Shown piece after piece: positions 1 through 10,983 of a stretch of 64,000 bases of DNA. Position 1 is the stretch's first letter; each line of letters opens with the position of its first letter. The translations under genes were made by a program, and so were the position numbers. The stretch comes from Cryptomeria japonica. Taxonomy: Eukaryota > Streptophyta > Pinopsida > Cupressales > Cupressaceae. Below the pieces are notes generated by a model, which saw only the letters and a program-made list of their open reading frames with translations, was not told where the DNA came from and did not search any database. The stretch lies in contig NW_026729139.1 of NCBI RefSeq assembly GCF_030272615.1, forward strand, positions 1 to 64,000. Direction: 5' to 3'.

Positions 1-3000
1 CTCGAATGAAGTGATACCTAGTATCAATGTGCTTTGTCCTCTTGTGAAAAACATGATTCTTTGATAGTGCAATGGTGGACTTGTTGTCACAATAGATTGT
101 AGTAGGCTCCTTTTGCTCATGCTTTAGATCCTTCAAGACTCTTCGCATCCATACTGCTTGACATGCCGCTGATGTACCTGCCACATACTCCGCTTCTACT
201 GATGAAATTGTCACGATTGGCTGCTTCTTTGATGCCCATGCCACAATACCTGTTCCAAGATGAAATGCATATCCAGATGTACTCTTTCGATCATCTATAT
301 TTCCTGCAAAATCACTGTTAGTATATCCAATCAATTGAAAATCATTTGTGATGGAATACAATATTCCATAATCCAGGGTTGCTGCAATATATCTCAATAT
401 TCTTTTTCCTGCTTGCCAATGTGAATTTTTGGGTGAGTCCATAAATCTAGAAATTAGACTGACTCCATACATTATATCCGGCCTAGTTGCTATCAAATAC
501 ATCAAACTGCCAACCAATTTTCTGAATATAGTTGTGTCAAAATCCATCTCATTATCTTCTCTGCTAAGTTTTATGCCTGTTGCTACAGGAGAAGAAACTG
601 GACTACAATTTATCATTCTAAACCTTCTCAAAACATCTTTTGCATATTTACTTTGACAAATGAAAATGCCCTTATCATTTTGAGTGACTTCAATACCAAG
701 AAAATATTTCATCAAACCCAAGTCTGTCATCTCAAATTCTTTCTTCATTTCAAATTTAAACATGTCAATAGAAAGATTGCCTATAAAGATCAAATCATCA
801 ACATACAAGCAAACAATCAAAATCTGACCTTGTTCATTGACCTTGATGTAAAGCGTGGGCTCACTAGTGCATCTATTGAATCCATTCTTCAACATGTATG
901 AATCTATCCTGCTATACCAAGCTCTTGGTACTTGCTTCAATCCATAGAGTGCCTTCTTCAACTTGTAAACCTTGCCTTCATATCCTTTTATCTCATATCC
1001 TGGTGGTTGCTGCACATATATTTCTTCTTCCAAATATCCATTCAAAAAGGCTGATTTAACATCCATTTGATAAACCTGCCAATTGTTTTGAGCTGCAATA
1101 GCTAGTACCATTCTAACAGTATCAAGTCTTGCTACAGGTGCAAATGTTTCATTATAATCAACCCCATATTCTTGTACAAACCCCTTAGCTACCAATCTTG
1201 CCTTATGTTTGTCAATTTCTCCATTTGCTTTATACTTAGTTTTATAAACCCATTTCACACCTATGCATTCTTTGTCTTTAGGCAAATCAACTAATTTCCA
1301 TGTATTATTTTTCTCAATAGATTCCATTTCATCATTCATTGCATTAATCCAATGTTCATCCTTAATTGCATCTTCAAAATATATAGGATCTTGAGCAAAT
1401 AAAGCAAAGTTTGATTGCAAATCTATCTTATCTCCTTGATCATAAATTTCTTGCAAACTTTTAGTCTTCTTACTTCTAAGCCTTGGTCTCAATGATGCAA
1501 GTGTAGGATTTGAGTCATTACTTACTTGTGGACTTGATGAATCTCCTTGCTCAACTTGCCTTTGTGAGTTATCTCCTTGTGTATTTCTTGATGGAGTTCC
1601 TCCTTGTTCATTTGATTGATCTTCTTGGTCTTCTTGATCTTTTCCTTCTTGTTCATTGTATGGCATTGTCGTAGCACCTGTAATTGTATTGTCTATACTT
1701 CCATTCCAAGATTCTTCTTCTTTGAACACAACATCTCTACTTACAATGACCTTTTTGGTTATAGGATTAAACAACTTATATGCCTTAGAATATTCATCAT
1801 AACCAATAAAAATGCATTTTTCACTCTTATCATCCAACTTACTTCTTGTTTCCTTAGGCACATGTGCATATGCAATACAACCAAATACTCTAAAATGAGA
1901 AACACTATGATGCTTACCACTCCATGCCTGTTGTGGAATCATGTCTATCACAATCTTTGTTGGACTTCTGTTCAAAATATAAACTGCACAAGCAACTGCT
2001 TCAGCCCAATACTCATTAGGTAGATTCTTACCTTTTAACATGCTCCTTGCCATCTCCATTATTGTTCGATTCTTCCTTTCTGTGACACCATTCTGCTGAG
2101 GTGTGTAACTTGTAGTGAATTGCTTCTTTATTCCATGATACCTGCAATAATCCAAAAATTCATTTGACTTGTATTCTCCTCCTCTATCTGATCTCAATAC
2201 CTTGATGGATAAACCACTCTGTTTTTCAACCAATGCCTTGAACTCCTTGAATTTGCCAAATGTCTCAGATTTATATTTGAGAAAATAAACCCATGTTTTT
2301 CTACTAAAATCATCAATGAATGTTAGAAAATAAATGCTCCCCCCTAATGATGGTGTTTTCATTGGACCACATAAATCTGTATGCACAATTTCTAAAGGTG
2401 CCCAAGCTCTATAAGTCATTTCTTTTGAAAACTTTTGCCTATGTTGCTTAGCCAAAATACAACTTTCACATGAACTCAATGGTGCTTCAATAGGGGGTAA
2501 ACCTCTTACCATATCCTTTCTTTGCAACAAACATAATCCTTTGAAATTTAGATGACCATACCTCAAATGCCATTTCCATGCTTGATCTTGATTTGATGCC
2601 TTGAAACTTACTCCCATCTCCTCCATCATTTCACTCTTCATGCGAAGTGGGAACATTTTGTTGTTTGTCATTTCAACCTTTGCAATCACCATGTTACTAG
2701 GAGAAATATCAAATATAGTGCAAACATTATTTTCAAAAGCAACTCTATAACCTTTTTGAATAAGTTGTCCCACACTTATGAGATTATGCTTCAAACCAGG
2801 TACAAAATAAACATCAGGAATAGTTTTCTTACCAAGCTTTGTTATCACCTTAATTGCACCTTTTCCCATGACTTCAACAATGTTATCATTGCCCAATTTA
2901 ATTTCTGATTTAACTGAAGTATCCAAATTCTCAAAAAAATCTTTATTTCCAGTCATATGATTACTACACCCACTATCTAGAAACCAAATATTACTTGAAT

Positions 3001-4422
3001 TTTCTTGAGCTACATGACATGTAATAAACAATGTCTCAGAACTACTCTCAGAAAAATTTGCATTTTGCTTTCCCATATCTGCTTGTTTCTTTCGACATTC
3101 ATTTGCCAAGTGACCATACTTCTTACAATAATAACATTGAACATTTGTTTTGTCATACCTTTGTGATGCCTGATTGTTATTGCGGCCCCTTGGAATGAAA
3201 TTTTGATTTCTCCTTCCTCCTGGATCTGGACTCTTTCTTTCTTCTCTTTGGTAACTATATCTTCCTCTTCCTCTTCCTCTGAATCCTGAATTTCCTCTTC
3301 CTCTGCCTCTGCCAAATGTCATTTGTGTTTTGAATGCATTCTCTAATGAGCTATTGTCATTCCTATTCCACCTGTCTTCAAAATTTTTTAAAGAACCAAC
3401 CAACTCATCTATAGAATATGTAGTCAAATCTTTAGATTCTTCAATTACCACAACAATTGCATCAAATTTTTTAGGCAAACTTCTTAAAACCTTTTCTACA
3501 ACCTTTTGATCTGTTAAGTCATCACCATTCTGCCTTATTTGATTAATCAAATTTGTAACACGATATGTAAATTGATCTACTGATTCAGAATCCTTCATTT
3601 GCAAATTTTCAAATTCTCTTCTAAGTGCTTGTAGTTTGGCAATTTTTACCTTACTAGTACCTTGATATGTCGTCTCTAGGATGTCCCATGCTTGCTTGGC
3701 TGTAGTGGCTGGTTTAATCCTTCCGACAACCGAATCATCCAATGCTTGCCCGATTATCTGCAAAGCCCTTCTATCCTTTTGCCTATTTTCTTCAAGCTTT
3801 TTCTTATCATCTGGACTCAAGGTAGACTCATTTTTACATTTTCTTATCATGTCAACTTCATTCTAAAAGCCCAATTATCATAATTTTTACCAGAAAATAT
3901 TGGAATTAAAGGTTGAAAGTTACCAGATGCCATATTTTGACCAAAAAAAAAAAAATTACTCCAAACTCTAACAGTATACTTAATGCCTTAATCAACCAAT
4001 TCCTTATAATCCAAACATCATCAAAACAAACTCCTTTTGAAACACCTAGGGCCACAGTCTCAATATAATGCCACAAACCCTATTTAATGCCATGAATAGG
4101 AACATACCAATACGATGTCTAAAAACCACAGTGGATGAATCTGGAATAGTGACACCTTAATACTTTGCGAATTCAATCAAGTAAAATATGGCCTGCGTGC
4201 CCTCAACAATAATCTCCTGCAATCTGGCTTTGCCGTTAAAATAAAAACTGTGCTCAATAGTCTCCTTGACACAGCTTGACTGAGATCTTCTTATGGCTGC
4301 AAACACTTGCTTTCACTGCAGCTTCTACGATGGCCTTCTCCTCTCTGACTAATTCGATGACAACTCAATCTGCCTTTGCAATCTGCATAAACACAACAAT
4401 CTACCAATTTTTATTTGCCTGA

Positions 4423-4434
4423 GCTCTGATACCA
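4423..4434 (-). other. Primer binding site, tRNA-iMet type
   Basis: The minus strand reads TGGTATCAGAGC, the usual copia primer binding site complementary to the 3' end of initiator methionine tRNA. It lies 2 nt inside the LTR. Confidence 0.9.
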
Positions 4435-4436
4435 CA

Positions 4437-4686
4437 TGAAGGTGGGCAGAGACAGAACATTACAATTCATTGCCCTTGCAGAAACAATTTACATGAGCCT
4501 CTTAAATAGAGGTCTTTCGAATTATCTAGAATGAGAAACAGTAAACAACGTGAAAATCAATGGGCGGTGAAGAGTCGGTGGCAAGTCGGTAATAAAGTCA
4601 ACAACATTACTGCAGGAAAGTTCCATATTAAATAGTGCAGTTGGAAGAAGCTTCTCTTCGGTGGGAGAAATTAATGTCTTCCAACA
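4437..4686 (-). repeat. 5' LTR of the copia element
   Basis: A 250-bp segment that on the minus strand begins TGTTGGAAGAC and ends CCTTCA, giving canonical TG...CA termini. It lies two bases from the primer binding site. The outer boundary is fixed by comparison with 63189 onward, where the same host intron continues without the element. The partner LTR is outside the window, so LTR-LTR dating is impossible here. Confidence 0.88.
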
Positions 4687-5497
4687 GTTCTTAGTTGTTT
4701 ATATTAGATAAACAGATAAAACTATATTAAATTAGAAATTGAAATAATTTTATTAAGATTTTTAAATAACAATAATTTATTTGTCTTAACCTTTGACATT
4801 TTAATTGTTTGGTCTGCACTGCAGAGTTCTTCCTCAAAGTAAGTTTCTACAGGACAAGAAAAACAAAGAAAAAGGTAGGATTATAGGACCTGCTATTGGC
4901 TGTTCGGTTCTGTTAATCCTTCTGATATTCGGGATTTATCAATGGAGGTGCAAATATAATCAAGGATGTCTCACCATAAACAATTCTACTATGCAACCTC
5001 AGCATTCATGTACAGGTCTTTTTTGAATCCTTGTCACTTGAAAATGGTTTATTTAAAACTAAGAATTATTATTTTAGATCTTCTATCTCGTATCTTTAAG
5101 TATTGAGTCATGTTGGAAACCTTTGTTCTATCTTCTCTTTCGAAACAGATAAAGATGATCCAAATGAATTTCAAAAAGTGGTGGTAGAATATAGTGAAGA
5201 AGATATTAAAGCAGCTACAAACAACTATTCTACAATCATTGGTAAGGGAGGCTTTGGCATTGTGTTTTATGGTCAACTATCAGGAAACGATGTTGCAGTG
5301 AAGATACTTTCAACTGATTCATGTCAAGGAAAACAAGAATTTCGAAATGAGGTTCTTCCTTTCTTCAAAAATATTGAATGCATTATTTAAGACAAGAATT
5401 TTATTTACCCCTCGTACTCCTATTTCATCACAAGTTGCCTGTTTAACACACGGTGCTTTTGTTCTTGGCTCCAGGTAACTCTCCTTTCAAGGGTACA
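4687..5497 (+). repeat. Segmental duplication, left member (pairs with 63189-64000)
   Basis: Intron, transmembrane exon, first kinase exon and following intron match 63189-64000 with about 20 differences by eye (roughly 2.5% divergence) and one 1-bp indel. Homology starts exactly at the copia boundary, and the right copy runs into the window edge. Confidence 0.93.
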
Positions 5498-6544
5498 CCA
5501 CAAGAATCTTGTAAATCTTCTTGGGTATTGTAGACAGCCTATAGTTGCCTTACTATACGAATTTATGGAATATGGAACATTGACGAACCATATACACGGT
5601 ATAGTTTATTCCATGGTGGTCTCAATAAAATTAATGTAAACAAATTTTAACAAAAAGACTTACTATTCTATTTACAGGCTCTGCTAAACGAGAGAGACCA
5701 CTTGATTGGCAAACTAGGATTAATATTGCTCTACAAGCTGCAGAGGGTAAATTGTACAAGTCATAGGTTTCAGGTTTTTAAATGTTTATTGTATGTAAAA
5801 TTGCTTCTACACATTACAAATTTCTTATGTGGTTTGCAGGTTTGCTATACCTTCATGAGGGTTGTAGCCCTCCTATCATACACAGAGATATTAAATGCAC
5901 TAATATACTTTTGGATAAAAATATGTCTGCCAAGATTACTGACTTTGGTTTATCAAAGTTACTGCAAAACTCTCGAAGCCATGTAACAACAGAAGTCAAG
6001 GGCACCCTCGGCTATCTTGATCCCGAGTATTTTCATACTTCACCATTATAGTATCTTTTTAACATTTATCAAATAATTTACAGTACGCTAATTTTCAAAC
6101 TTGATGCAGATATTATGGAACGTCGTCATTAAATGAAAAGAGTGATGTCTATAGTTTTCGTGTAGTTTTATTCGAGATTATTTCTGGAGTACCACCCAAG
6201 GAGGGAATTGTTGAATCGGTAAACATTTAAAATATAATCTATTTTATTTTTATCATTAATAATAATATGGAATTCTCATTTTCCTCATTATATAGGCTAA
6301 AATATTGCTTTCATGCGGGAGAATAGCAGACTTGATGGATTCTTTGTTGGGTGGCCAATATAGTTTAGAATCTGCATGGAGAGTTGCAGAGGTTGCGTAC
6401 AATTTTGTGGAACCAAGACCAGTAAATAGACCCACTATGAATACTGTTGTGAAAGAGCTAGCAGAAGCAAAGGCACTTGTATCACATGATGGCATTAAAC
6501 CTACATCTTTAAAAGTACTGGACGACGTGCCTAAAGCTCGATAG
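4825..6544 (+). CDS. Malectin-like LRR receptor kinase, copy 1: transmembrane and kinase exons
   Basis: 3' half of an LRR-RLK subfamily I gene, a plasma-membrane receptor Ser/Thr kinase (family members include SIRK/FRK1 and IOS1). Exons with GT-AG borders and consistent phases: 4825-5015, 5149-5351, 5475-5598, 5678-5746, 5840-6026, 6110-6218, 6296-6544. The first exon holds a hydrophobic helix ([16 protein letters not shown]). The kinase shows the glycine loop [15 protein letters not shown] lysine, catalytic loop [14 protein letters not shown], and the activation segment GTLGYLDPE. The reading frame is open to TAG at 6542-6544. Upstream exons (signal peptide, malectin, LRRs) must lie left of the copia element, outside the window. 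One oddity is SFRVV where the family has SFGVV after DVY. Combined with the exon layout of copy 2, the family protein would be about 885 aa, normal for this subfamily. It could be expressed if the intronic copia is spliced out. Confidence 0.9.
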
Positions 6545-6839
6545 CCATACCATTGTGAATCTGCTTCACTAGACGAAACATGCCCACTTAGCAGTGTCTG
6601 TCTTTTCAAATATAAACATTATAGTAATTATAACATTAAGTGGTTAAGGATCAGCTAATGAAGATCCAAAACATAATATTATTTAACTTAATCTTCAATA
6701 TAGTATTAAGTGGTCATAGTTATTTAAATTGTTGGGTTCTTCTTATATTTAAAAAAATAGTGATAGCATATTTAAATCTATAATATTAGAGTACTTAATT
6801 TGAATGATTTTCTAGTGTATAATATCCATATTTTTATAA
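6545..6839. other. 3' flank of RLK copy 1, no gene seen
   Basis: AT-rich sequence right after the RLK stop; it probably contains the 3' UTR. I see no coding or structured feature. Confidence 0.5.
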
Positions 6840-8200
6840 TATCTTATTATCATATTAGATTTCAGATTTCAATTGTTCATCCATCAAATCTAAGTTATTC
6901 TTAAAGTCATTTCCAAGAATCAATCAATTGGATGCAATTAAATGCTACCTATTTTGGTACTTAGACAATTTAATCCTGCAAAAGAATATCATTGACATAT
7001 CGAAGAGTAATTCAATGGTATTGGGTACAATTTTGTTTCTTTTTAAATAGACTTTTAATCTAATATTGATGCTTTATTTTAGCTATAAATTTAAACAGGT
7101 TTTAAAATTAACTAGTTTTGATAGTTCGTTTTCAAAAGCATACTACATGTATATGTATTCAAATTGATATTGCATAAAAGAAATCTCTTTGTTAGGCAAT
7201 GTTGTTTATTACACGTGTTCCAAGACCATGAAGAGATCAAACCCACCACCCAAACAAAGAAAAAAGTAGTATAAGTGAAAAATTGTCTAAAGAAACATAC
7301 ACTACATTTAAATGAGTTCAAGAGCCAAGGATACAAAACCTATGATTTAGAGAAGCACAAACACAACACCCACAATCTAAATTTAAACTAGAATAAGATA
7401 TTTAGACACTATTAATATTGATGAATAAAAGACCACTCTTGATAGGATGAAATACTAGCATTATCACATGAACTCATCAACTCTTATCGTAAGGGTTTGT
7501 AAAAACCCTTTCACACCTTAAAAAACCAAAATATTGACCTACCTCCTTAACCTATACTGTCAGCCTTAATTCTATCCTTCACAATATGGACATTAGAACC
7601 AACACCCTTAACTCAAAGCCAAGAGAGAAGAACCTAGATTGTACTAGAATAACCATATCAACGAAATCCTCCATAGCAGTATTGCTCATATGAATTAACA
7701 TTTTAAAAAATTAAAATAAAATTAAAAAAGATGGCTCTTAATATTTTCCAAATACCAATGGGAAAAACTGGTAGGGAAATTTAAGGAAAAGTTAACACAG
7801 TTTCAGTTTTTATGAGGCAATAAAATGAAACCTTGGGCATTCGTGTTTGTTTCGATGTCTTGTTCATTTAGAAGTTAGTTTATAATGTTCCTTAAATGCA
7901 GTTGATAGGAAAAATTATAATTTTTCAATAGCACGGAAAAGGAAATTAAATATTTTATTCTTAATCATGACTAAGTCATCGTATATTCCTTCGGCCTTCA
8001 TCATTTTTCTTGTCTTTGCTTCCCATTCAAAATGATTTTACTTTTCTTTGCCCGCATTTCAGCAGAGAAAATCAATGACGATATTTTAGGTTAACGTAAA
8101 ATAAATATATTTTATTTCCTCGATTTCAGCAGAGTAAAATATGTAAAATTGAAACAGTTGAACACTGGAATTTGGTGAGAATCTATTTTCATTTTGTTTT
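6840..8200. repeat. RLK spacer segment A (diverged duplicate)
   Basis: Aligns collinearly by eye with 25700-26960. Shared landmarks are the gatagttc block near 7120 vs 26000, the run from ttaaatattttattc (7947 vs 26680) to ctttgcccgcattt, and the gcagagtaaaatatgtaaaa block near 8130 vs 26930. The distal part also matches the region upstream of RLK copy 2 (59740-59860). Interpreted as the ancestral spacer between tandem RLK genes. Confidence 0.7.
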
Positions 8201-8446
8201 TTATTTATTTAAAAATGACTTTACTTTCTGATTTGAACAGTGAAGTATGAATCTATTTTTTTTATTTTTTTTCAAAATCAAAATAAAGAAAAACATTGGT
8301 AATGATTAGTAGAAATTTCTACCCCCTCTTTATTCAATGGGTCGTGCTCTTTCTAAATCATTTTTCTTTTTTTAAGTGGGTGTATTTCTTTTCTTCTTTC
8401 TTTAATGACATGTCTAATCTTATTCTAAACATTGCATTTTTTTTTA

Positions 8447-8870
8447 TGGTTTTATCAAATATCTTTCAGTAAGTTAATTTTTAAAATTATTGTATTTTTA
8501 CGAAATACTTTTTAAACAAGTTAATTGCATCTTTTATCACATATTTTCTAAATTAGTATAAAATTTCATATTTTGTCAAATATTTTTAAATGAGTTATGT
8601 GATAAAAATTGTGATTTTATCAAATAGCTTTGAACAAATCAGTTTGTGAAAAAAGTATGCTCTATCAAATACATTTGAATAAATTATTGTTAAAATAAAC
8701 TATAATTCTTTCAACTATTTTTGAACAAATTAATATGGGAAAAAATGTTGCTCTATCAACTACCTTTGAACAAGTTAATTTGTGAAAAAAATTCATAATC
8801 CTATCAATTATATTTGAACAAATTAATGTGAGAAAAAATGGCATTCTATCAAATACCTAGTTAACAAGAA
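8447..8870 (+). repeat. Degenerate tandem repeat, period about 55-65 bp
   Basis: At least six diverged copies of a module reading roughly tatcaaatacctttgaacaa followed by gttaatttgtgaaaaaa. Single copies of the same module occur in the RLK spacer relics near 37665 and 59925, so this array looks like local amplification of a spacer motif. Confidence 0.7.
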
Positions 8871-9957
8871 AATAGGATGCTTATCTAACTTCAACTCCAC
8901 CCTACAAATGAACACTAATGCATTTATTTTTCTTCTTATGTGAAAGTCATTTTAAATTGAATAATCTTACATTTACATAATTTATTTTTAGTTTTCAATG
9001 CTCCACATCTCCTTCGCACCTTACAAATTCAAAATACCCTTTATTTGTGAATTTTAACAATTTTCGTTACCCACTCCTCATCTTTGTTGAACCTACATGT
9101 TTCAAGGAAGTATCTAATCATATTCCTTTAAACAAAGTTAGAGTTTAAAGAGTTCTAATTCTCATTGCAATCCCCAAATCATGGTTTCTCACTCTATGTA
9201 TTCTTAAGAACCATGTGTATTATTTGTTTGGGCTTTCAATTTATAAAAAGTCATTTATTTGTTTGGGATTTCAACTTATAAAAAGTCATTTATTTGTTTG
9301 GGCTTTCAACTTATAAAAAGTCATAGCATGGATGGTTAAACATTCAAATAATTTTTTCAATTTTTCATTTTATTTTACAAATGATCATTTTTGTGCATTT
9401 GCTCTAGTTCTTGTAGTTCTTTTTTTTCTTTCACATGTTAATGTATTCTATTCACCTTTTTTGAAATTTTTAATTGTTTTTCTCATTTATTTTGTTCAAA
9501 GCACAAATATTCTAGTAATTTATCATTTTCAACATTGGGTGCAAGCCAATCCTTAATCTCCGCTACTTATTCAATATAGGATTTTTTAAACCAAGAACTA
9601 ATAAATAGTTTTTACATGGCACAACCTCATCTTTGATCTCTACATAAACATGAGAGTTTCATAGTTTTCTAGCAAAAAAAAATAAATTGCATGATGTAAC
9701 TCAAATTTTGTCCTTTATGTATAATGGTGGACCATGAAAATACAAAATTTATTCGATACTTCAAACCCAAAATTTTACCTAATACAAAAATTATTGGATT
9801 TTTAGAGTTTCACAACATAATACAAATACTTGCAAAATATATTTAAAACATCGAACTTCGTACCGAACTACATTGTCAAGATTATTAGATTCTAGAACAT
9901 ATTTAAACTAGTTGAAACTTCAATTTCATATTCTAAGTCTTATCACCATAATATAGA
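8871..9957. other. AT-rich intergenic, one short tandem repeat
   Basis: No supported gene. The open frame around 9332-9556 is low-complexity hydrophobic sequence without family resemblance. The only structure seen is the 35-bp triplication at 9220-9324. Confidence 0.5.
9220..9324 (+). repeat. 35-bp tandem repeat, three copies
   Basis: Three adjacent copies starting ttatttgtttggg at 9220, 9255 and 9290, differing at one or two positions each. No spacers, so it is a minisatellite and not a CRISPR array. Confidence 0.95.
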
Positions 9958-10019
9958 TCTAAACAATAATAACAATTAAAATAATAACAATAATAATAAT
10001 CATTTTTAAAAATTTTAAA

Positions 10020-10960
10020 ATGGCACACTTTCGAGGCGCAGGAGCAGGAGTTGACGCGAGAGCAGGTTCAGGTTTGAATTTGAATGACTCTGGTTCTGGG
10101 AGTCTAGGGGATTCCCCTGTGACTCGCCCCACAAAATCGGCCCCTGATCCTTTGGATGGGGCCTCAAATGATACATGGGATGGTGGTACCATGCAAAATA
10201 CTGCCAATGGTAAATCTGTCATTTTTGACAAACCTGGTGAGGTTGAGAGCCCCAATAATAAGATTCCCTCTATGGAATGCAACAAGAAATGGGCTTCTCT
10301 TTTTGCAACTAAGCTTAAGGGTAAGGCCATTTTGCCGGTACCGCATAAAGTTGACCAGGATTCTAGTGCTTGCTCCATCTCTATCCCGGACTGTATTGTG
10401 GATCAGAATATGGCTCACACGAACTTAGTCTTGGTTGGAAACTTTGTTGGACCATGCCATAATATTGAGGCTATTAGATCCTGGGTGTCTAGGAAATAGA
10501 AAGGTAAGGGTCAAATTGATGTTGTGGCTATGGTTGGTGGCTTCTTCTCCTTTTCATTCGCTTGTGAAGAAGACTTTTGATTTGTTTTGGCGGGAGGTCC
10601 CTGGATGCGAGGCAAAGCCTCGCTGGCCCTTAAAAAGTGGGAACCAAGTTTTAATCCTAAAGATTGGGAATATAATGAAGCCCCTATCTTGGTCAGACTG
10701 CCAGGTTTACCCATGGAATTCTGGGGAGAAGAAATATTTGCAGGTATTGCAGCCTATTTTGGTGAGCTAATCTCAGTCGACCCAATGACTGCAGTAAAAA
10801 GATGACTCATTTATGTCAGACTGTGTATCAATGTTAAACAATCTACAAGCCTACCTTTTGAGATAGATATTTTCTCTAAGTTGGGTAGATGGGTGTAGAA
10901 AGTGGAGTCGGGTTTCCATCGCAGATGGAGCTTAGAGAACGTTACCAAAAATGGGGATGG
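10020..10960 (+). pseudogene. LINE-A ORF1 (DUF4283 RNA-binding-like protein), degraded
   Basis: Starts MAHFRGAGAGVDARAG at 10020 with a Gly/Ala/Ser-rich N-terminus. The open frame runs to a TAG at 10497-10499; the next frame (about 10500-10803) carries the DUF4283 signature (WEPSFNP, VRLPGLPMEFW, SVDPMTAVKR). In the family this domain precedes a CCHC zinc knuckle, which I do not find here: ORF2 begins only about 180 nt after the DUF4283 part ends. The C-terminal part of ORF1 thus seems deleted. At least one frameshift and two stops separate the readable blocks. Role in the family: ORF1 protein coating LINE RNA. Confidence 0.75.
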
Positions 10961-10983
10961 GATCCCCCTCTCATGCTAAATTA

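Larger units (their letters stand above)
1..4686 (-). mobile_element. Ty1/copia LTR retrotransposon, cut by left window edge
   Basis: Fossil copia element read on the minus strand. From its 5' end it shows a 250-bp LTR (4437-4686), a tRNA-iMet primer binding site, a gag start near 3932 and a CCHC zinc knuckle near 3103-3145. The aspartic protease follows near 2940-2985 (a DSG-type motif), then the integrase with its zinc-binding region near 2500-2580 and core to about 2000. Reverse transcriptase covers about 1350-300, and RNase H reaches the left edge. The order PR-INT-RT-RH defines copia rather than gypsy. The rest of RNase H and the 3' LTR lie outside the window. Coding capacity looks broken in several places. 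It inserted into an intron of RLK copy 1; the right-hand flank starts gttct, and RLK copy 2 preserves the empty site. It is therefore younger than the RLK duplication. Confidence 0.93.

Noticed and set aside
3010-3315. Acidic, glutamate-rich open frame on the minus strand
   Set aside because: Out-of-frame reading across the copia gag; the zinc knuckle is in another frame.
4423-4434. tRNA gene fragment
   Set aside because: The 12-nt match to tRNA-iMet is the retroelement primer binding site; no cloverleaf is present.
9220-9324. Possible CRISPR-like array
   Set aside because: The three copies are directly adjacent with no spacers, and this is a plant genome.
9959-10378. Minus-strand open frame over LINE-A ORF1
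   Set aside because: Shadow of the plus-strand DUF4283 ORF1 plus a simple-repeat tail.
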